From Scleromitrula shiraiana (lineage: Eukaryota; Ascomycota; Leotiomycetes; Helotiales; Sclerotiniaceae), in the NCBI GenBank assembly GCA_028455995.1, contig JABELC010000010.1, positions 1,390,001-1,454,000 of the forward strand: a stretch of DNA of 64,000 nucleotides. The letters are read 5' to 3'. A program made the position numbers and the translations under genes. Below are positions 46,156 to 60,426 of the stretch, in pieces; positions within the stretch are counted from its first letter, which is position 1, and every line of letters starts with the position of its first letter. The notes under the pieces are model-generated. The model was not told the origin of the DNA, did not search any database, and worked only from the letters and a program-made list of their open reading frames with translations.

Positions 46156-46318
46156 TGTGGTTTTACTTCGGTTAAGTCGTACGATTATGGTACTGTGGTT
46201 TGTGTTTTGATATTCTTGTTATTATTGATTTATTTATGGTATAGATTGTCAAGTTGTATATATGTACGATTATGATCATGTGTTTATCACATACTACCTT
46301 ATGATCTATATTTTAATA
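46156..46318 (-). repeat. LTR of outer element (left copy, 3' LTR)
   Basis: Aligns without gaps to 60264-60426. Starts TGTGGTTTTACTTCGG; ends TTTTAATA where the other copy ends TCCCAACA. Visible differences are C/T or G/A. Confidence 0.82.
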
Positions 46319-47639
46319 TTGGCATTATTTAAAAAGAAAAGAAAGTTAAGCTAAACTTATTGTACATTGTAATATTATCTTTCTTTATCTTTTTATAAAA
46401 TAAATCAAAAAATTGAAATGCATATAAATAATTGATAAAGAAAGTATTTAAAGAAAATGTGCATAGAATCGTAATCATTGTTATTTTAATAAACATTGTT
46501 TTTGGAAAGGTTATTTTTGGATTAGAATAATGATATTTTGATGATTTTTGTAGGTATTATTTGTATACGTTATTGTACGTATTATTATTCTTTATATCTC
46601 TTTTATATTAATTCTTTATACTTTTATATTTTTCGTATTAATTCCTTATATCATTATATTTTTTCTATCATATTTTTCCTATTGTATTTTATTAATATAC
46701 TATATAAACTAATTTATAATAAATATTAATTTAAATAATCATGATTTATTTTATTGGGTAGATAAAATAATTTATTCGCATTCAACTTATTTCTTTGTAT
46801 TGATATTGATTTTATTAGTATTAATAAAGTTCTTGAAGATGATATAGAGTTTTAATTTTATTATTGTATTAATAGAGTTTGTATTGTTAGTGATCTATTT
46901 GATTTTTGTAATTTTTTTATGTTTGTATGATTAATGAATAAAAACTAGATCGATTATTAAATGTTTTTTTTAGAAAATATTAAGTTTAATTAAGTATTTA
47001 TAAAATGATTTTAAATCAATATAAATTATAAAAAATATAAAATTGGTTATAATCTTTTTGTTGATTAATCAATTTATAATTTTGCTAATATTAGATTTGA
47101 TTGTAATAATAATATCAAATCTATATTTTATTTTATATAACTTTAAAATAAAAATATTTTATATAATTTGTTTGTATTTGATAAAGGATTAATGAATAAT
47201 ATTTGTATTATTGTTTTTGTTAATAAATATTATAACAAAACCGATTTGAAAAAAAAGATTTATATTATTTATAAAATTTGTATCGATAAAATAGATTATT
47301 TATAATAATTTTATTTTGAGAAAAACGAATATAAAGCTATAGCTAAAATTATTAATTTGCTATTGAATACATTTGTTAAAAATATTTATATTATTTTCAA
47401 TTAAATTAGTAATTTAGATTGTATATAATAAATTGAATAATATTTTTAATTAATATATATTTGCAATATATATACTACAAGCTTACTAAATAATATATTA
47501 TTTTTTTGAAAAGACATTCTTTTTGATTTTTATATATAATTTAAGATTGGTGGGGAAATAATTTACAAAATAAAATTCATTATATTATTGTTTTTAAATG
47601 AATATAATTATATTATTTTTATTGATATGGATTAGAACA

Positions 47640-48079
47640 TTGTTAAATTCAAGAAGGGAGTCAATTGTCAATTGTTTTTGTGCTTTTGAAAGATAATCTT
47701 TCTTTTTGATTTAAATTTCTTTTTTATTTGCAAATTCTTTATTAACAAGAATAAGAGTATTATCAGTTTATAATCTGATTATGTTTAGTTTTTTATTTTT
47801 ATTAATATAAAGTAAATAACTATTAAATAAAAAAAAATCATTTCGAAAACTTTTATATAATAATCGTAATATATAAAATACTAATGATTTTTTGATTTTA
47901 TAATACCGTAGAACAAGCGTACAATCTTGAAAATCATATCTAGTTCGAAACCTGCTTTTAGTAAGAATTTGATATAAAATGTATAAATCAAAAATATTCT
48001 TAATTAAATATATATTTATAATATATTGCAAAAATATAATTGAATATATTAATATATATTCTATAAAACTACAAAACAA
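47640..48079 (-). pseudogene. outer element reverse transcriptase / RNase H boundary remnant
   Basis: On the minus strand an open stretch of 103 codons (47768-48079) holds RFRTRYDFQDCTLVL and runs into a stop followed by TDNTLILV and KEFA, then a Lys-rich segment with LTIDS. This order matches the conserved LQTDDTLIL block of fungal Copia polyproteins, with the Gln codon turned into TAA. Non-functional. Confidence 0.65.
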
Positions 48080-49785
48080 AATATAATTCTATAACTAACT
48101 CATTAAATAATAAAAAACTTTATTAAAACTATTTCTTTATTTTTATCATTATATCCTTAAACTACTAATCTAGACTTCTTGAATACCTTTGATATATTTT
48201 CATTTTTAATAAAATTAACGAATTTATTATAAAAAATTTAGGTATTTTTTAGTATATCATTTTTTTTAATAACTTTAAATATACCTTTCTTTAATAAACT
48301 ATTTATTTCTTTTTTATAAAATAAACGAAATTAATCTATAATTAATAAAAAATCCATAATAATATATATATTAAAAATATCTTTAACAATATAATCATTA
48401 TTATTATTGTTATTAAAGCATATTTAATCATATTTTAAAATTTGCTTTTGATAAAAAATCTTGATTATTAATTTTAAATACAAAATTAAAATAAAAATTA
48501 AATTAAAAATAGATTTTTTATTTGATATACAAACATTTTTTTTTAATTAAAATATTTTTAAATTATCAAAATCTTCATTATTAATTAAATCTAGAATAAA
48601 GTTTTTTATTAATAAAAAATCAATCATATCATTAAATAATTTATTAAATATTTCGAACTTTTTTTTATATAATTTTACTAAAATGTTTTTGAATTCTTTA
48701 TCAAAATTATTTATTTTGATTATATATATTTAACCTTTTATTTTGATAAGTTTATATAATCTATTCTAAATATTTTTCTCTTAATAAATAAAAACTAAAA
48801 ATCTAAATTCGAAATTATACAAATAAAATATAAATAATCTATTATATTAATATAAAGTATTTATTATTATATATTTAACATATTTCTTTTATATTTTATC
48901 CATTATTTTATTAATTATAGTAATATACTATAAAATAAATAAAATAAAAAAATCAAAAAATATTAAATAAAGAAATATATCAAATATTAATAAAGTGAAA
49001 ATAAGACTGTTTAAACTAATAATATTATTAACAACTTTAATAACTATTTATAATCTCATATCCTTATTAATTCTTTTAATACCTTCGAATTCTTTAATAA
49101 TAATAATATATATTTATTAAATTATTTTATAATAATATTCAATCATTCCAATAAAATAATAAATTTTAATAAATATATATTTAATTTTAACTATAATTAT
49201 ATAAACATTATTAATAAAATCTTTTTCTATAAAATAAATTTTTTAATTATAAACAATTAATTTGAAAAAGCTATTATAAATATTAATCTATATAAAATAA
49301 AATACATTCTATACTATCATTATTAATAAATCTTTAATAAAACATATAATATTAAATTAAATTATTTTATTAATAATATAAAAAATAAAATTATTATTAA
49401 TATATATTATATTAATTATAATAATAAAATTGAATTCTATATCATCATAAAATTTGAACTTAAATTTTTTAGATTTATCAATATAAAATTAGTATTTTTT
49501 ATAGTACTTTATAAACTATTTTAATTATTTATAATTAAATTCATCTTTATAATTAGTATGATTAAATAAATTATATAATTTTTTAATGAAGAGATATTCT
49601 ATTTATTTATAAATATAGTGTAATTTGATTTTAAATAAATAGTATTTTTTATTTATATTTAATGATTTTATAATAAATTATTAAAACTCTTATAATAAAA
49701 TTAATTAATTAACAAATATATATTTATAATATCTAATAATTTTTTATATTTTATTATTAATATATTAAAATTCATTTTTAATATT

Positions 49786-49945
49786 TGTCTGTATAGTCAA
49801 ACACGTGACCTTACGTCACGTGTCCGTTGAGGAGATATATATCCTTAACGGTGTACAACACTTTTCTTGAACTTCTTAAATAAATAATACAATATTGAAT
49901 AATATCGTATTTGTATAGTTCTATATCCTCAGAGTCATACAAATA
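49786..49945 (+). repeat. 5' LTR of inner element
   Basis: Begins TGTCTGTATAGTCAAACACG. Aligns gap-free with 57278-57437. This copy keeps more GC (CACGTGACC against CATATGATC), so the two copies were mutated unequally. Confidence 0.87.
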
Positions 49946-51889
49946 TTAATTAATATACGCACTACAAATTAGGATTTCTATTTTATATATAATACTAATT
50001 TTAATAAATTTTAAATATCCTTATTTATCATTAATAAAAAACTCTCTATAATTCTTAATAATAAAAAATTCTATAGATTATTTAGTTTTTTAATAAAAAA
50101 AAGAATTAAACTTTACAATATCTAAATATCTATTATAAAAATAATAGTTTTCAATTTTGATTTAGATATTATAACATTTAAACATTTATCGTAGGCTAAA
50201 TAGTCTTTAAATCAACTTTAGAATTATAAAATTTAAACATCTATCGTAAACAAAATAATAATAAAAATATAAATTATATTATATTATTTAGATATATATT
50301 ATATTATTTAAAAAAACATTTTAATAAATAAAAATATTGGTAATGATGATTATTTTATTATAATTATAAAAGTAATAATAAAATCATTTATATAAAAATC
50401 TTTATTCAGAAATTTTTATAAAATTTTTAATAAACTCTTTTTTATATTTTTATATTTCTTTATAATTGCCTTATTTCTTTTTTTATTTTACAATAAATTT
50501 ATTTACTATATATTTATTTTATAAATCAAAACGATTTTATTCGATTCAAAAATTTCATTAAAACAAGTTTTGATTTGACATCAAATTTATCTTATAAATT
50601 GGGCAATTATATTTGATTTAAAACTTTATTAAACTAAATCTTTAATTTAATATTAGATATTTATTTAATAATAATAAAAAAACTAAATAAAAGCAAATTT
50701 AATAATAATTACTATATTATTTGGTAAACAAATATATAATATTATTATAAGTATTTCTTTATTTTATATTATAATACTATAAGCAATATAACAAACAAAA
50801 ACAATGTAGAGAAAAAAAGGAGGTTAAGAAACATAAACACAAATATAAGCTTCAAACAACTATAAAGAAAAAGTAATTTAGTAAATATAAATATTCAAAA
50901 TTTAGGATTGCTATAAATAATTCGATGACTAAAACAAATATCTAATTAAACTAAAGAATCTCAATTAATATTAAAAACATTATTGAGAAATTTTAATAAA
51001 AATTTAATACACATAAATTTATTATAAAAACAATATTAATAAAAAATATTTAAACAAATACAAATTTCAACATTTCAAATATAAATAAAGATCTCTCCAC
51101 TCAAAAACATAGCAAACAACATTTTCAAAGAATTTATACCTGATCTTAAAAAAAGACAACAACCAAAAAGTAATAATATACGCGATTTTAAATATGATCG
51201 AGACTTTAAACCTAAATAAAGTAAAGAACATTATAAAGATTCATTTAATGGATTATTTTTAAACAATTCAGATTTTATCAATAAATATAAAAGATATAAT
51301 ATAAAAAACTTATATATAATAAATTGTTATTTAAAATATAAATTTAATAAATATACAATCGACAATTTAAAGATCTTTATTAATATAGATTTATAAATAG
51401 ATTTTAAAAAAACATTTAAAGATATAAATATAAAGATATTTTAGATATTAAATAAAAAATATTTAATAACAATAAAAAAAGTATTACAAAAAAATAATAT
51501 TTATATTAATATATTTATATTAATAGTTTATATAATATAAAATATAATATGCATAAGATTATATCCCAAATAAACTAAGGTTCATTTAAAAAAGATTTAT
51601 AAAAATTAATCAATAAAATTTAAATTTAGCAATATAAAAGCAATAATAGAAAATCTAAAGCAAAAATAAAATCAAAAAAAAAATATAAGGAAACAAGTTA
51701 AAAAAAAAAAATAGATTAAATAAAATATTTTAATTATATAAATGATGGCTAATCTATTAAAGTAATTTAATGAATTATTAAAGAATATTTAATCTATAAT
51801 AAAAACTGATTTTAAATACTTATTTAAAACTATTTCAACAATAACAATATATAATTTTACGCGCTATAATATTTAATATATAACTTTAT

Positions 51890-52420
51890 CTAATAATTAT
51901 ATATTATATAATAATTAAAATCACTAAGATAAAAATAATTATAATAAAAATCATTATAATCAAAATAATCATATGCCTTAACTTAATCAAAACTACCCTA
52001 ATTAAAATCAATCTAATCAAAATCAATTTAATCAAAATCATCACAATATAAATGATTATAATAAAAATTACTACGATCAAAACAACCGTACATATCAATC
52101 TGGTCAGATTTAACTTAATTAAAACCAATATAATTAAAATCAATATGATCGAAATCAATTTAATCAAGATTATCGTATATCTCAGAACGATCAGAATGAT
52201 TACAATCAAAATAATTATGATTATAATCAAAATGATTATGATTATAATTAAAATAATTGTGATTTTCAATACAAATGAAACTAAAAAAAAAAGTAAAAAG
52301 ATGAAAAAGCATATATATATAAAAATGAATATGAAGATTAAAGATATTATTAAAAAAAGAATTATCAATATTATATATCAAAAGTCTAACATCAAATCAA
52401 TTTAAACAAAATATATAATA
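51890..52420 (+). pseudogene. inner element gag remnant
   Basis: Plus-strand translation is dominated by Asn, Gln, Asp and Tyr (NQNDYDYN-like units, 51960-52260), then a Lys/Asp-rich stretch. This is the usual low-complexity C-terminal part of a fungal Copia gag. Interrupted by several stops. A minus-strand frame of 154 codons here is an Ile-rich shadow. Confidence 0.55.
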
Positions 52421-54059
52421 ACATAATAAAATTCAACAATAAAAATAACGATTTTAATTATAAGTTGATTATATATAAATTAATTTTATAATATATAAAT
52501 ATTTCAAACAAATTTGCAATAATAGCATTTTTAACTATATTTAAAAATAAAGTATTTAAATATTATATATCGAATTTTATTATATTTCTATAAGAAATAA
52601 AGGGTTTAATTACAAAATTCAAAACACAATATTAGGAAGAATTATATTATTGCAATATGATAAATAAGTAAATAAAATTAATGATAAAAAGCATTATAAA
52701 TAAAAATTAAAAAAAGAAATTTAAATAATATTTAAAATTGTTTTTTATGAAGGTAAAGCGATTATACAAAATTTTATTAGGCGATATAAAAAATCAATTA
52801 TATTTTTATAAAAAAATAATCTTATTATATTAATAAATCAAATAATATATTTAAATATATTATCGATTAATTGTGAATATCTTTAATTTTATTTAAAAAA
52901 TCAAAAAAATGATCTAAATTTATAATAAATTACAAAATAACAATATCGATATATATTATATTAAAAAAAAATTTATAGATAATTTATAAAGCTGAAGCAA
53001 AAACTTTAGTTATAATAAATATAATAAAGCAAATAATTATAATGATCAAAAAAAATATAATAGTTATCGAAATTGATTCGAATTATAATCTAATATTTAA
53101 GATCAATATAATAAAGAAAGTTTTAAATTAATTTATAAAAAATAATATTAGATATACAAAAAGAAAAGATATTTTTTTATAAACTATTTGAAATTAAATC
53201 AAAAAAAAATCTAAAGAAAATATAAAAAAAAAATTGTTAAAAACAACAATAACTATATTTATAAACAATTTTTAATATATTACAAAAAAAAGCGAAAAAT
53301 AAAGAAAAAGAATATTAAAAAGATTTATAAAATATTTTATATAAAAATAAAATATTTAAATGAAATTATATCAAAGATATATTATATATTAAATAACTTA
53401 ATCAATAGTTTATAAATAATTATTAGGTTTATAAAGAAAATATTTAAATATATATTAATATATAAAAGATTATTTGATAATGATTAAACTAATAGAAATA
53501 TAGTATTAAAATAGATTATATATGATTTTAAAGTATTTTTTATAAATAGTAAATATGATTTTAATAAATTTTAAAATGTTATAATCAATATAGAAATAAT
53601 AATAGTATTGATTATTAATAAGTGATAATTTGAAATATTATAAAAGTTAATCAATCTAATTATTAATTATAATAAGATAAAAATTATAAAAGTTATATTT
53701 AGAAAAAGAGATATTAAAAAATTTATTGGATTATGCAAAATTGAATTATTGATTGGATAAGTCAAAGTTTATATTATTTATGTAAATATATTATTTTTAC
53801 TTTGTTTGGTAGATATGAACAAATTCGATATGTTTTTTAATAATATCAAAAATTAGATTATTTGTAATAAAATTGGCAAATATTTCTTTATTGTATAAAA
53901 GTGTGGTTATAGTTTTTTATTATAAAAATATAATTATAATATATTTGTATAATTAATAATTTTAGATGGTATTTGTTATTTTATGGAAATAGAATTATAT
54001 TGTTTATATAAGTGTTTTAGTTATTTAGTTGTTTATAGATTATATAATATATTTGAGCG

Positions 54060-56920
54060 AGTTGATTATGATGATGTGAATAAAGATGAGATTGATAGAT
54101 TAATGAAATATTGTAATTAATGTTAAATATATGGTAAATTATTAGGGAGATTTAAATTCAAAATTAGTGATAATAAGAATAATAATATTTGATTTAATTA
54201 TATAATTATAATTAATATTATGTATATTAATAAAAAAATGATATTGTATATATTTGATAAAGCAATAAGATATTAGATAGTAATATTTTTAAATAATCTA
54301 TTAGTAAGATGTGTTTGGAATGTAATTTGATTTAAATAGATTGATATTTATATAGAATCTTTAAATTATATTATTATTAATATAGGTATATAATTTATTA
54401 TAAAGAAATTTAATAAATATGTAAACATTATAGTGATTGAAATAAAGATGGTTTTTATAAAATCTTATTAGTCAATTGGTAAAGTTGAACGATATTATAA
54501 GATTATATGATAAGTATTTAAGATTTTATAAAATGAATTATAATAATTTAGCTTTATAAAAAAGCAAATATTATAGATGGTAATAAAGGTTATAAATGAT
54601 TTAGTAAGTCTTGATAAACTAGTTTTAATATTTTTAATATTTAATATATTTATATATATGGGAAAATCAGATTTATTAGTAAAAACTATTATTGATTAAG
54701 CGATGAAATTGTAAAAAGTGAGCGATAAAATTTATAAATATAGAGTAATTTAATTAATAAAAGATATATTATAAAAATGAAATAGATCATCTATATATAC
54801 GATATATAATTTAAAGGTATATTTAGAAGTTTTAATGTATAAAAAGATTGTTAAAACGAAGAAAGAAAAATGGATAAGACTTTATATTTTTGAATCGATA
54901 AAGAGCGAGAATTGCAAAATCAATATAAATAGCTATATTGTAATTATATGATCAACATCGGTTTGCTTGTATTATAAAGAATTTGTTGATTTAATATTAA
55001 TATTATTAGTAGTATATATAGAAAGCCATATATTGTCTATATCTACAAATAATGGCAATAATTAATTAATTGTTTAAAAAACATTAAAAGCAATGATACC
55101 CAAGCCACCTGAATTAGTAATTTGTAGATGTGGCAGATTGAGAAAAGATCAAAGTTTTAATATTCTATTATTAATGATGATTTAATTTTATTAGTATGTT
55201 TAATAAAATATATGATAAAAAGTATGATTTAGATTGTATATAGAGAATAAAAACTTTAAGAAAATATTACTAGATATTATAATATTATTAAATAACGAAT
55301 ATATTGCATACCCAATTAATGTTTTTTTTGCAAAAAGGTTGATTTTCTTTATCGGATAAGTTAAATACAATAAAGAAAAAACGAATGGAATGTATGTAGA
55401 ATTAAGAAAAAAGGAATTAGATGGATTGATGGAAATTGGTATATTCGAAGTAGTAGAGTAAAAGGATATTTCAATAGGAATGAGAATTTTTAAATGCAAA
55501 TGGATTAATGAACTTAAATATTTAAATATAAAGAACATATATGAGAAATCAAGGCTTATTATATAAAATTTTAATAATATAGGAAAATATATTATGCTTA
55601 TATAATCCCCAATTATATAATGTTTAATTTATCGATTAATATTAATAATTATAATTATTATAATAGCAATAAAAGACAATAACATATTCAACGTTTATTT
55701 GCACGATATCATTTAAATGTATATACAAGTTAATTTGAAATTCGCGTGTTTTATCTTTATATATATAATTCTAGAAATAGAATATTTATTTGAAATCATA
55801 CTTTATATAATATAATCATTATATAGAATATTAAAGGTAAGAAATCATTAATTTAATATATATCTAGATTATTATATTATAAAACTTAAAATAGCGGTAT
55901 TGATATATGATTTTTGTTTATTATATATACAAAAATGAGGATTTAGAATTATAATAATATAAACTAATAATACTTTGATTATTATTAATAAGTAATTTAT
56001 CTGCGAAAAAGGATATTATTTGAAAGAAGCTAAATTTTTATATAAAGAACGAGAGTAACTAATTGAAGTATACCCATTCAAGTTTAATAATAGTTTAATA
56101 TTATTAAAAAGTTTAATGATTATAATGAATTAAAAATTTTAATATAAAAATATGGAGCAAGTTAAAAATGTTAATATTGATATATATGAAATATATAGTA
56201 GGTTTTAGAAGAATATAATATTAAAAAAATAATATATTATATAGTGCACTTATGGCGTTTATATTGCAATTTATTGTTAATTTGAAGTTTCATTCGATCT
56301 AATATAGGTTATATAAAATATCAAATTAAGTAATAAAGATATAAAAGTATTTAATAAATATATATAATGATAAAAAGAAAATCTTATAAAAAGACTTTGA
56401 TTTGTATTATTTAGTTTTGATATCTTTCATATATATATATTTGTTGATGTTTTATATGCTAATAATCTTGATTTATTATTCTAGATTGGATATATTATTA
56501 TATTAGCAAACAAGAGTAGAAATACGGATATTGTATATTAGTCTTCAATCAAATGCAAATGTATTATTCGAGCTATATTAGTATTAAAATTTTATATAAT
56601 GGTTTTTGGTTTCAATATAATGATTATTATCAAAAATATAATTGATAAGATTTTTAATAATTATGTTTTATTATTAATCATTTATATTGATTTGTATTTC
56701 TTATTTTAATTGTTAATTAAATTTAAAATAATAATCAAAAAATGATTTATGATCGATATTATAGCATTATGCTAGTTGTATGAATATAAAGAGATTGTGG
56801 AAATACAATGGATTAATAGTAATGATAACCCAGCAGACGTAATGACAAAAACAAAGCTTTGTTTAATATTAAAAGAATTTATCGATATGAATAAGATATT
56901 GATAAAAATCAATAAGTAGG
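54060..56920 (+). pseudogene. inner element integrase, reverse transcriptase and RNase H remnants
   Basis: Recognisable Copia blocks on the plus strand: a zinc-type Cys pair and RFKFKISDN (54110-54180), NIMYINKKMILYIFDKAIRY (54210-54275), SIGKVERYYK (54470-54500) of integrase; MEIGIFEVVE and MRIFKCKWINELK (55425-55515), the start of reverse transcriptase; and WINSNDNPADVMTKTK (56809-56857), the hallmark C-terminal end of Copia RNase H. Stops and frame breaks lie between them. Confidence 0.8.
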
Positions 56921-57277
56921 TTGAGCGAAAGAAAAGATTTTGATTTTTTTCTTTCTTTATTTATTTTTTAAAGGATAGCCAGACAATGATCAGTTTTATT
57001 TATTTAGTTTATATATGATCATTATGAAGTAAGATAATAAGAGATATAATATGAAAAATAATGATAATATAAAACGATGATAATATATAATCTAGATAAT
57101 ATTTATCTTGATCTAATTTTAAAATATTATGTTGTATATAAATAAATTATAAAGATTTCAAAATGATAAAAGGTTAAAAAGAGCCTATTTTGCTTTTTAT
57201 TTTATATAGATAGTTCATAGTTTTTATAAAGTTCAATTTTTTATATATATAACTTTAGGTTTTCAAAAAGTTGCTAG

Positions 57278-57437
57278 TGTTTATATAATCAAACATATGA
57301 TCTTATATTATATGTCTATTGAGAAGATATATATTTTTAATGGTGTATAATATTTTTTTTGAACTCTTTGAACAAATAATATAATATTGAATGATACCGT
57401 ATTTGTATAGTTCTATACCCTCGGAGTCATACAAACA
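57278..57437 (+). repeat. 3' LTR of inner element
   Basis: Begins TGTTTATATAATC and ends CATACAAACA. By hand alignment it differs from the 5' LTR at about 31 of 160 positions, all C/T or G/A. Confidence 0.87.
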
Positions 57438-58899
57438 ATATTATTGAATAAGATTTAAATATAATTTATATCTATAAAGCTTAATAAAAATAAAATATTT
57501 ATATTAATAATATAAGTATTAATTATATTGATTAAATTAATAATTAAAATAATTCTAATAAGAAAAATATCATTAAAACCAAATTTAAAATTTATAATTA
57601 AATTTAAAATCTTTATATTAATTCAAATAAATTTTTATAATACTAAAAATTGCTTATAATCGATAATTGATTGCTTTGCAATATTAAAATCAATCATTAT
57701 ACCAATAAATTCATATTCACTATAATATTTAATTTATAAATAGATTTTGAATTTTTAATCAATTTTACTAATATAAATATATAAAATGATTAAATTATTA
57801 AATTTTATAATAAAATTATTATAATTATTATTTATAATAATATAAAAACTATATAAAATAATAAATATTTCAATATTGTCATTATTATTATTATTATTAA
57901 AATATAATTTTAATTAAAATATTTCGATTTTTTTAATTATATAAATAAAATTATTATTATTATTATATTTATTTTAAATATATTAATTATAATTTTTATT
58001 AAAACTTTATATATTATTAAAATCGAATTTTGATTTTATTTTCTAATTAAATTCTTTCTTTATAGCAATTCGCTTTTTAAAAATATATTTAATTGATTAA
58101 TATCTTTTCTTTTTATAAATATAATATATTTTTTATTTTTGATTATAATAATTATTATTAAATTGAGAAATTTAATTATTAAAATATATATTTTTATTTT
58201 AAAATTAGAAATTATTATTATTCTAATTGCTTTTTTAAAATCATCAATTATTAAAGTTTTATTTAATTATATCATTATCTTTTTTTTTAAAAAACGATTT
58301 ATTTTTAAATTTGTTTTTTATACTTTTTTATATTATAATAAATATATAAATCTTTATAATTATAATAATAAATATTTTAAATAAATCTAAATATTTTTAA
58401 AAATATATAAAATAATTTTAACAAACTATAAAAAGTTTTATTATATAAATAAAGTCACTATATATTTTTAATAATAATTTAAATTTTATAATATACATTT
58501 TATTAAATAAAATTTTATATAATTATTTAATTAATTTTAATAAATTATTTATAATAATAATATAAAAAATAATTTTAAATTAATTATTATATATATTACA
58601 TTTTTATTTTTTGCCTTTAAATATTTTCTAAAATTTTTTAATAATTATCTTTTAATTAATATTTAAATTTCTATATTTAATAATATTATAATAATATTTT
58701 TAAATATCTTTATATAATATAAATAAAATATCAAAATATTAATATTGTTTAAATAAACTAATTTATTTGTAATTATTTTTATAGATAATTAATTTATATT
58801 TAATATTATTTATTTAATCATTATATTTATTATCATTTAATATATATCGTTTTATAAAATTTTTAAATTATTTATTAATATTAAATAAAATAAGATCAA

Positions 58900-59110
58900 T
58901 CTTAAAATCTTTAAAATCTAAATAATCAAAAAAATCATTTTTAAAATCAAAATCAAAATCAAAATTAAAGTTATCACTATTATTATTTTCTTCTTTAATA
59001 AACATTGATTTAAAATTAAAATTCTTAAAATTAAATAGTTTTTTAATTATCGCCTATTTCTTTTATTTGTCTTTTTTATCTTTTTTGCCTTTATCTTCAA
59101 TTTTATTTTT
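58900..59110 (-). pseudogene. outer element gag-like remnant
   Basis: The minus-strand translation reads KNKIEDKGKKDKKDK, then KKLFNFKNFNFKSMFIKEE and a Phe/Asp run. Such Lys-rich and Asp-rich low complexity fits a decayed gag, but there is no diagnostic motif. Confidence 0.35.
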
Positions 59111-60263
59111 TTAAATAAAATTAATAATAAAGTTTTTTCCGTTTTTTTTTTTTAAATTATTGAGTTTTTTAATTATTATAATAAAAATATTTAATTATAC
59201 ATTAAATTATATATCGCGAATTATTGTACTTATCATTTTTAAAATCTATTTAAATAAAATTTTAAAAAAAAGTATAAAAATCAAATTGATATTAATATTA
59301 AAATTAATAAAAATATTAATATCGAATTTTTATAAAAATCATTTAAAAAATTATAAAATAAAAAAGTTTTTTTTTTAGATTATAATAAAATATTCTAAAA
59401 TCCAATTTGCAAAATCGTTTTTAAATATTTATAAAATATTATTATTAAAAATATAATAATAAACATATTTTAAAATCTTAAATCAAATATATAATAAAAA
59501 AATCTTATTATTAAAATTATTTTTAGAATTAAATTTATCTTCAAATAATTTATAAAACTCATTATATTTTTTAAAATCTTAATCTAAAAAAAAATAATCT
59601 AAAAAAAAGAAATTCTTTTTTATTATATTGATTCAAAAAAAAATATTGAATAAAGATATTTATGCAAATAATTAAAAAAAAATATTATATTCTAATAAAA
59701 AAAATAAATTCTCTATTATTATATAAAAAAAAATTAAAAAAAAAAAAAAGAAAAAAAAATGAATTATTATAAAATAATAAAAGTTTATTTATTTTTAAAA
59801 AATATTCCTAAATTCTTATAAATCTTATTAATTTAAAAACAATAATATCTTCAAATAAAAATCAAAGTTTTTTAATATAATTTCTATAAATCCAAAAATA
59901 ATAAATATATAAAAAAAATAAAAAAAATAAATAAAAAAAAAATAATAAAAAAAATCTTGTTATCGCTAAAATTTTAAAAATTTAAAGATTTTAAAAATAT
60001 TATAAAAATCGCTAAAAAATGTTTTAAAAAAGTAAAAATTGAAAAATTAAATTAAAAAAGCTAGGTTAAAAACATACATAATAAACGCAAAAACTTATAA
60101 TATCGCCTTAACATCTATATATTCTATCTTAACACTATATATTATTTTTGATCAAAACATTTTGTTAATATTTCAAATTCAATTCCAATCTTTTCAAAAA
60201 TATTTCTATTACTATAATATCGTTTTGATACTTATAATATCTAATTTATACAATATTAATTAG

Positions 60264-60426
60264 TGTAATTTTACTTCGATTAAATCGTACAATTATAGTA
60301 TTATGATTTGTATTTTGATATTCTTATTATTATTGATCTATCTATAGTACAGATTGTCAAATCGTATATATATACGACTGTGGTCACATGCTTGTCACGT
60401 GCTACCTTGTGATCTATATCCCAACA
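60264..60426 (-). repeat. LTR of outer element (right copy, 5' LTR)
   Basis: Read on the minus strand it begins TGTTGGGATATAG and contains a TATATATACGA stretch that could be the TATA box. Ends AATTACA. This copy is less mutated at its outer end than the left copy. Confidence 0.82.

Larger units (their letters stand above)
49786..57437 (+). mobile_element. inner Ty1/Copia LTR retrotransposon, decayed, nested in the outer one
   Basis: Bounded by 160-bp direct repeats (49786-49945 and 57278-57437), starting TG and ending CA in the right copy (TA in the left), with the 5-bp target duplication ATATT on each side (49781-49785 and 57438-57442). Total 7652 bp. Coding remnants in Copia order on the plus strand: Asn/Gln-rich gag, integrase, reverse transcriptase, RNase H end. 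It lies inside the outer element in the opposite orientation, so it inserted later. Full of stops; no functional product. Confidence 0.85.
46156..60426 (-). mobile_element. outer Ty1/Copia-like LTR retrotransposon, decayed and interrupted
   Basis: Bounded by two 163-bp direct repeats (46156-46318 and 60264-60426) that begin TG and end CA (TA in the left copy), flanked by ATATA on both sides (46151-46155 and 60427-60431). Removing the inner element and its duplication leaves about 6.6 kb. Minus orientation is supported by a Copia reverse-transcriptase-like stretch near 47747-48010 on the minus strand (RFRTRYDFQDC, then TDNTLILV) at the 3' side, and by a Lys/Asp-rich gag-like stretch near 58900-59110 on the minus strand at the 5' side. 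A primer-site-like AAGTATCAAAACG on the minus strand, about 30 bp inside the right LTR, could be a mutated TATCAGAGC. Many stops; no functional product. Confidence 0.75.

Noticed and set aside
51904..52368. 154-codon Ile-rich frame on the minus strand
   Set aside because: Shadow of AT-rich, stop-poor low complexity opposite the Copia gag remnant.
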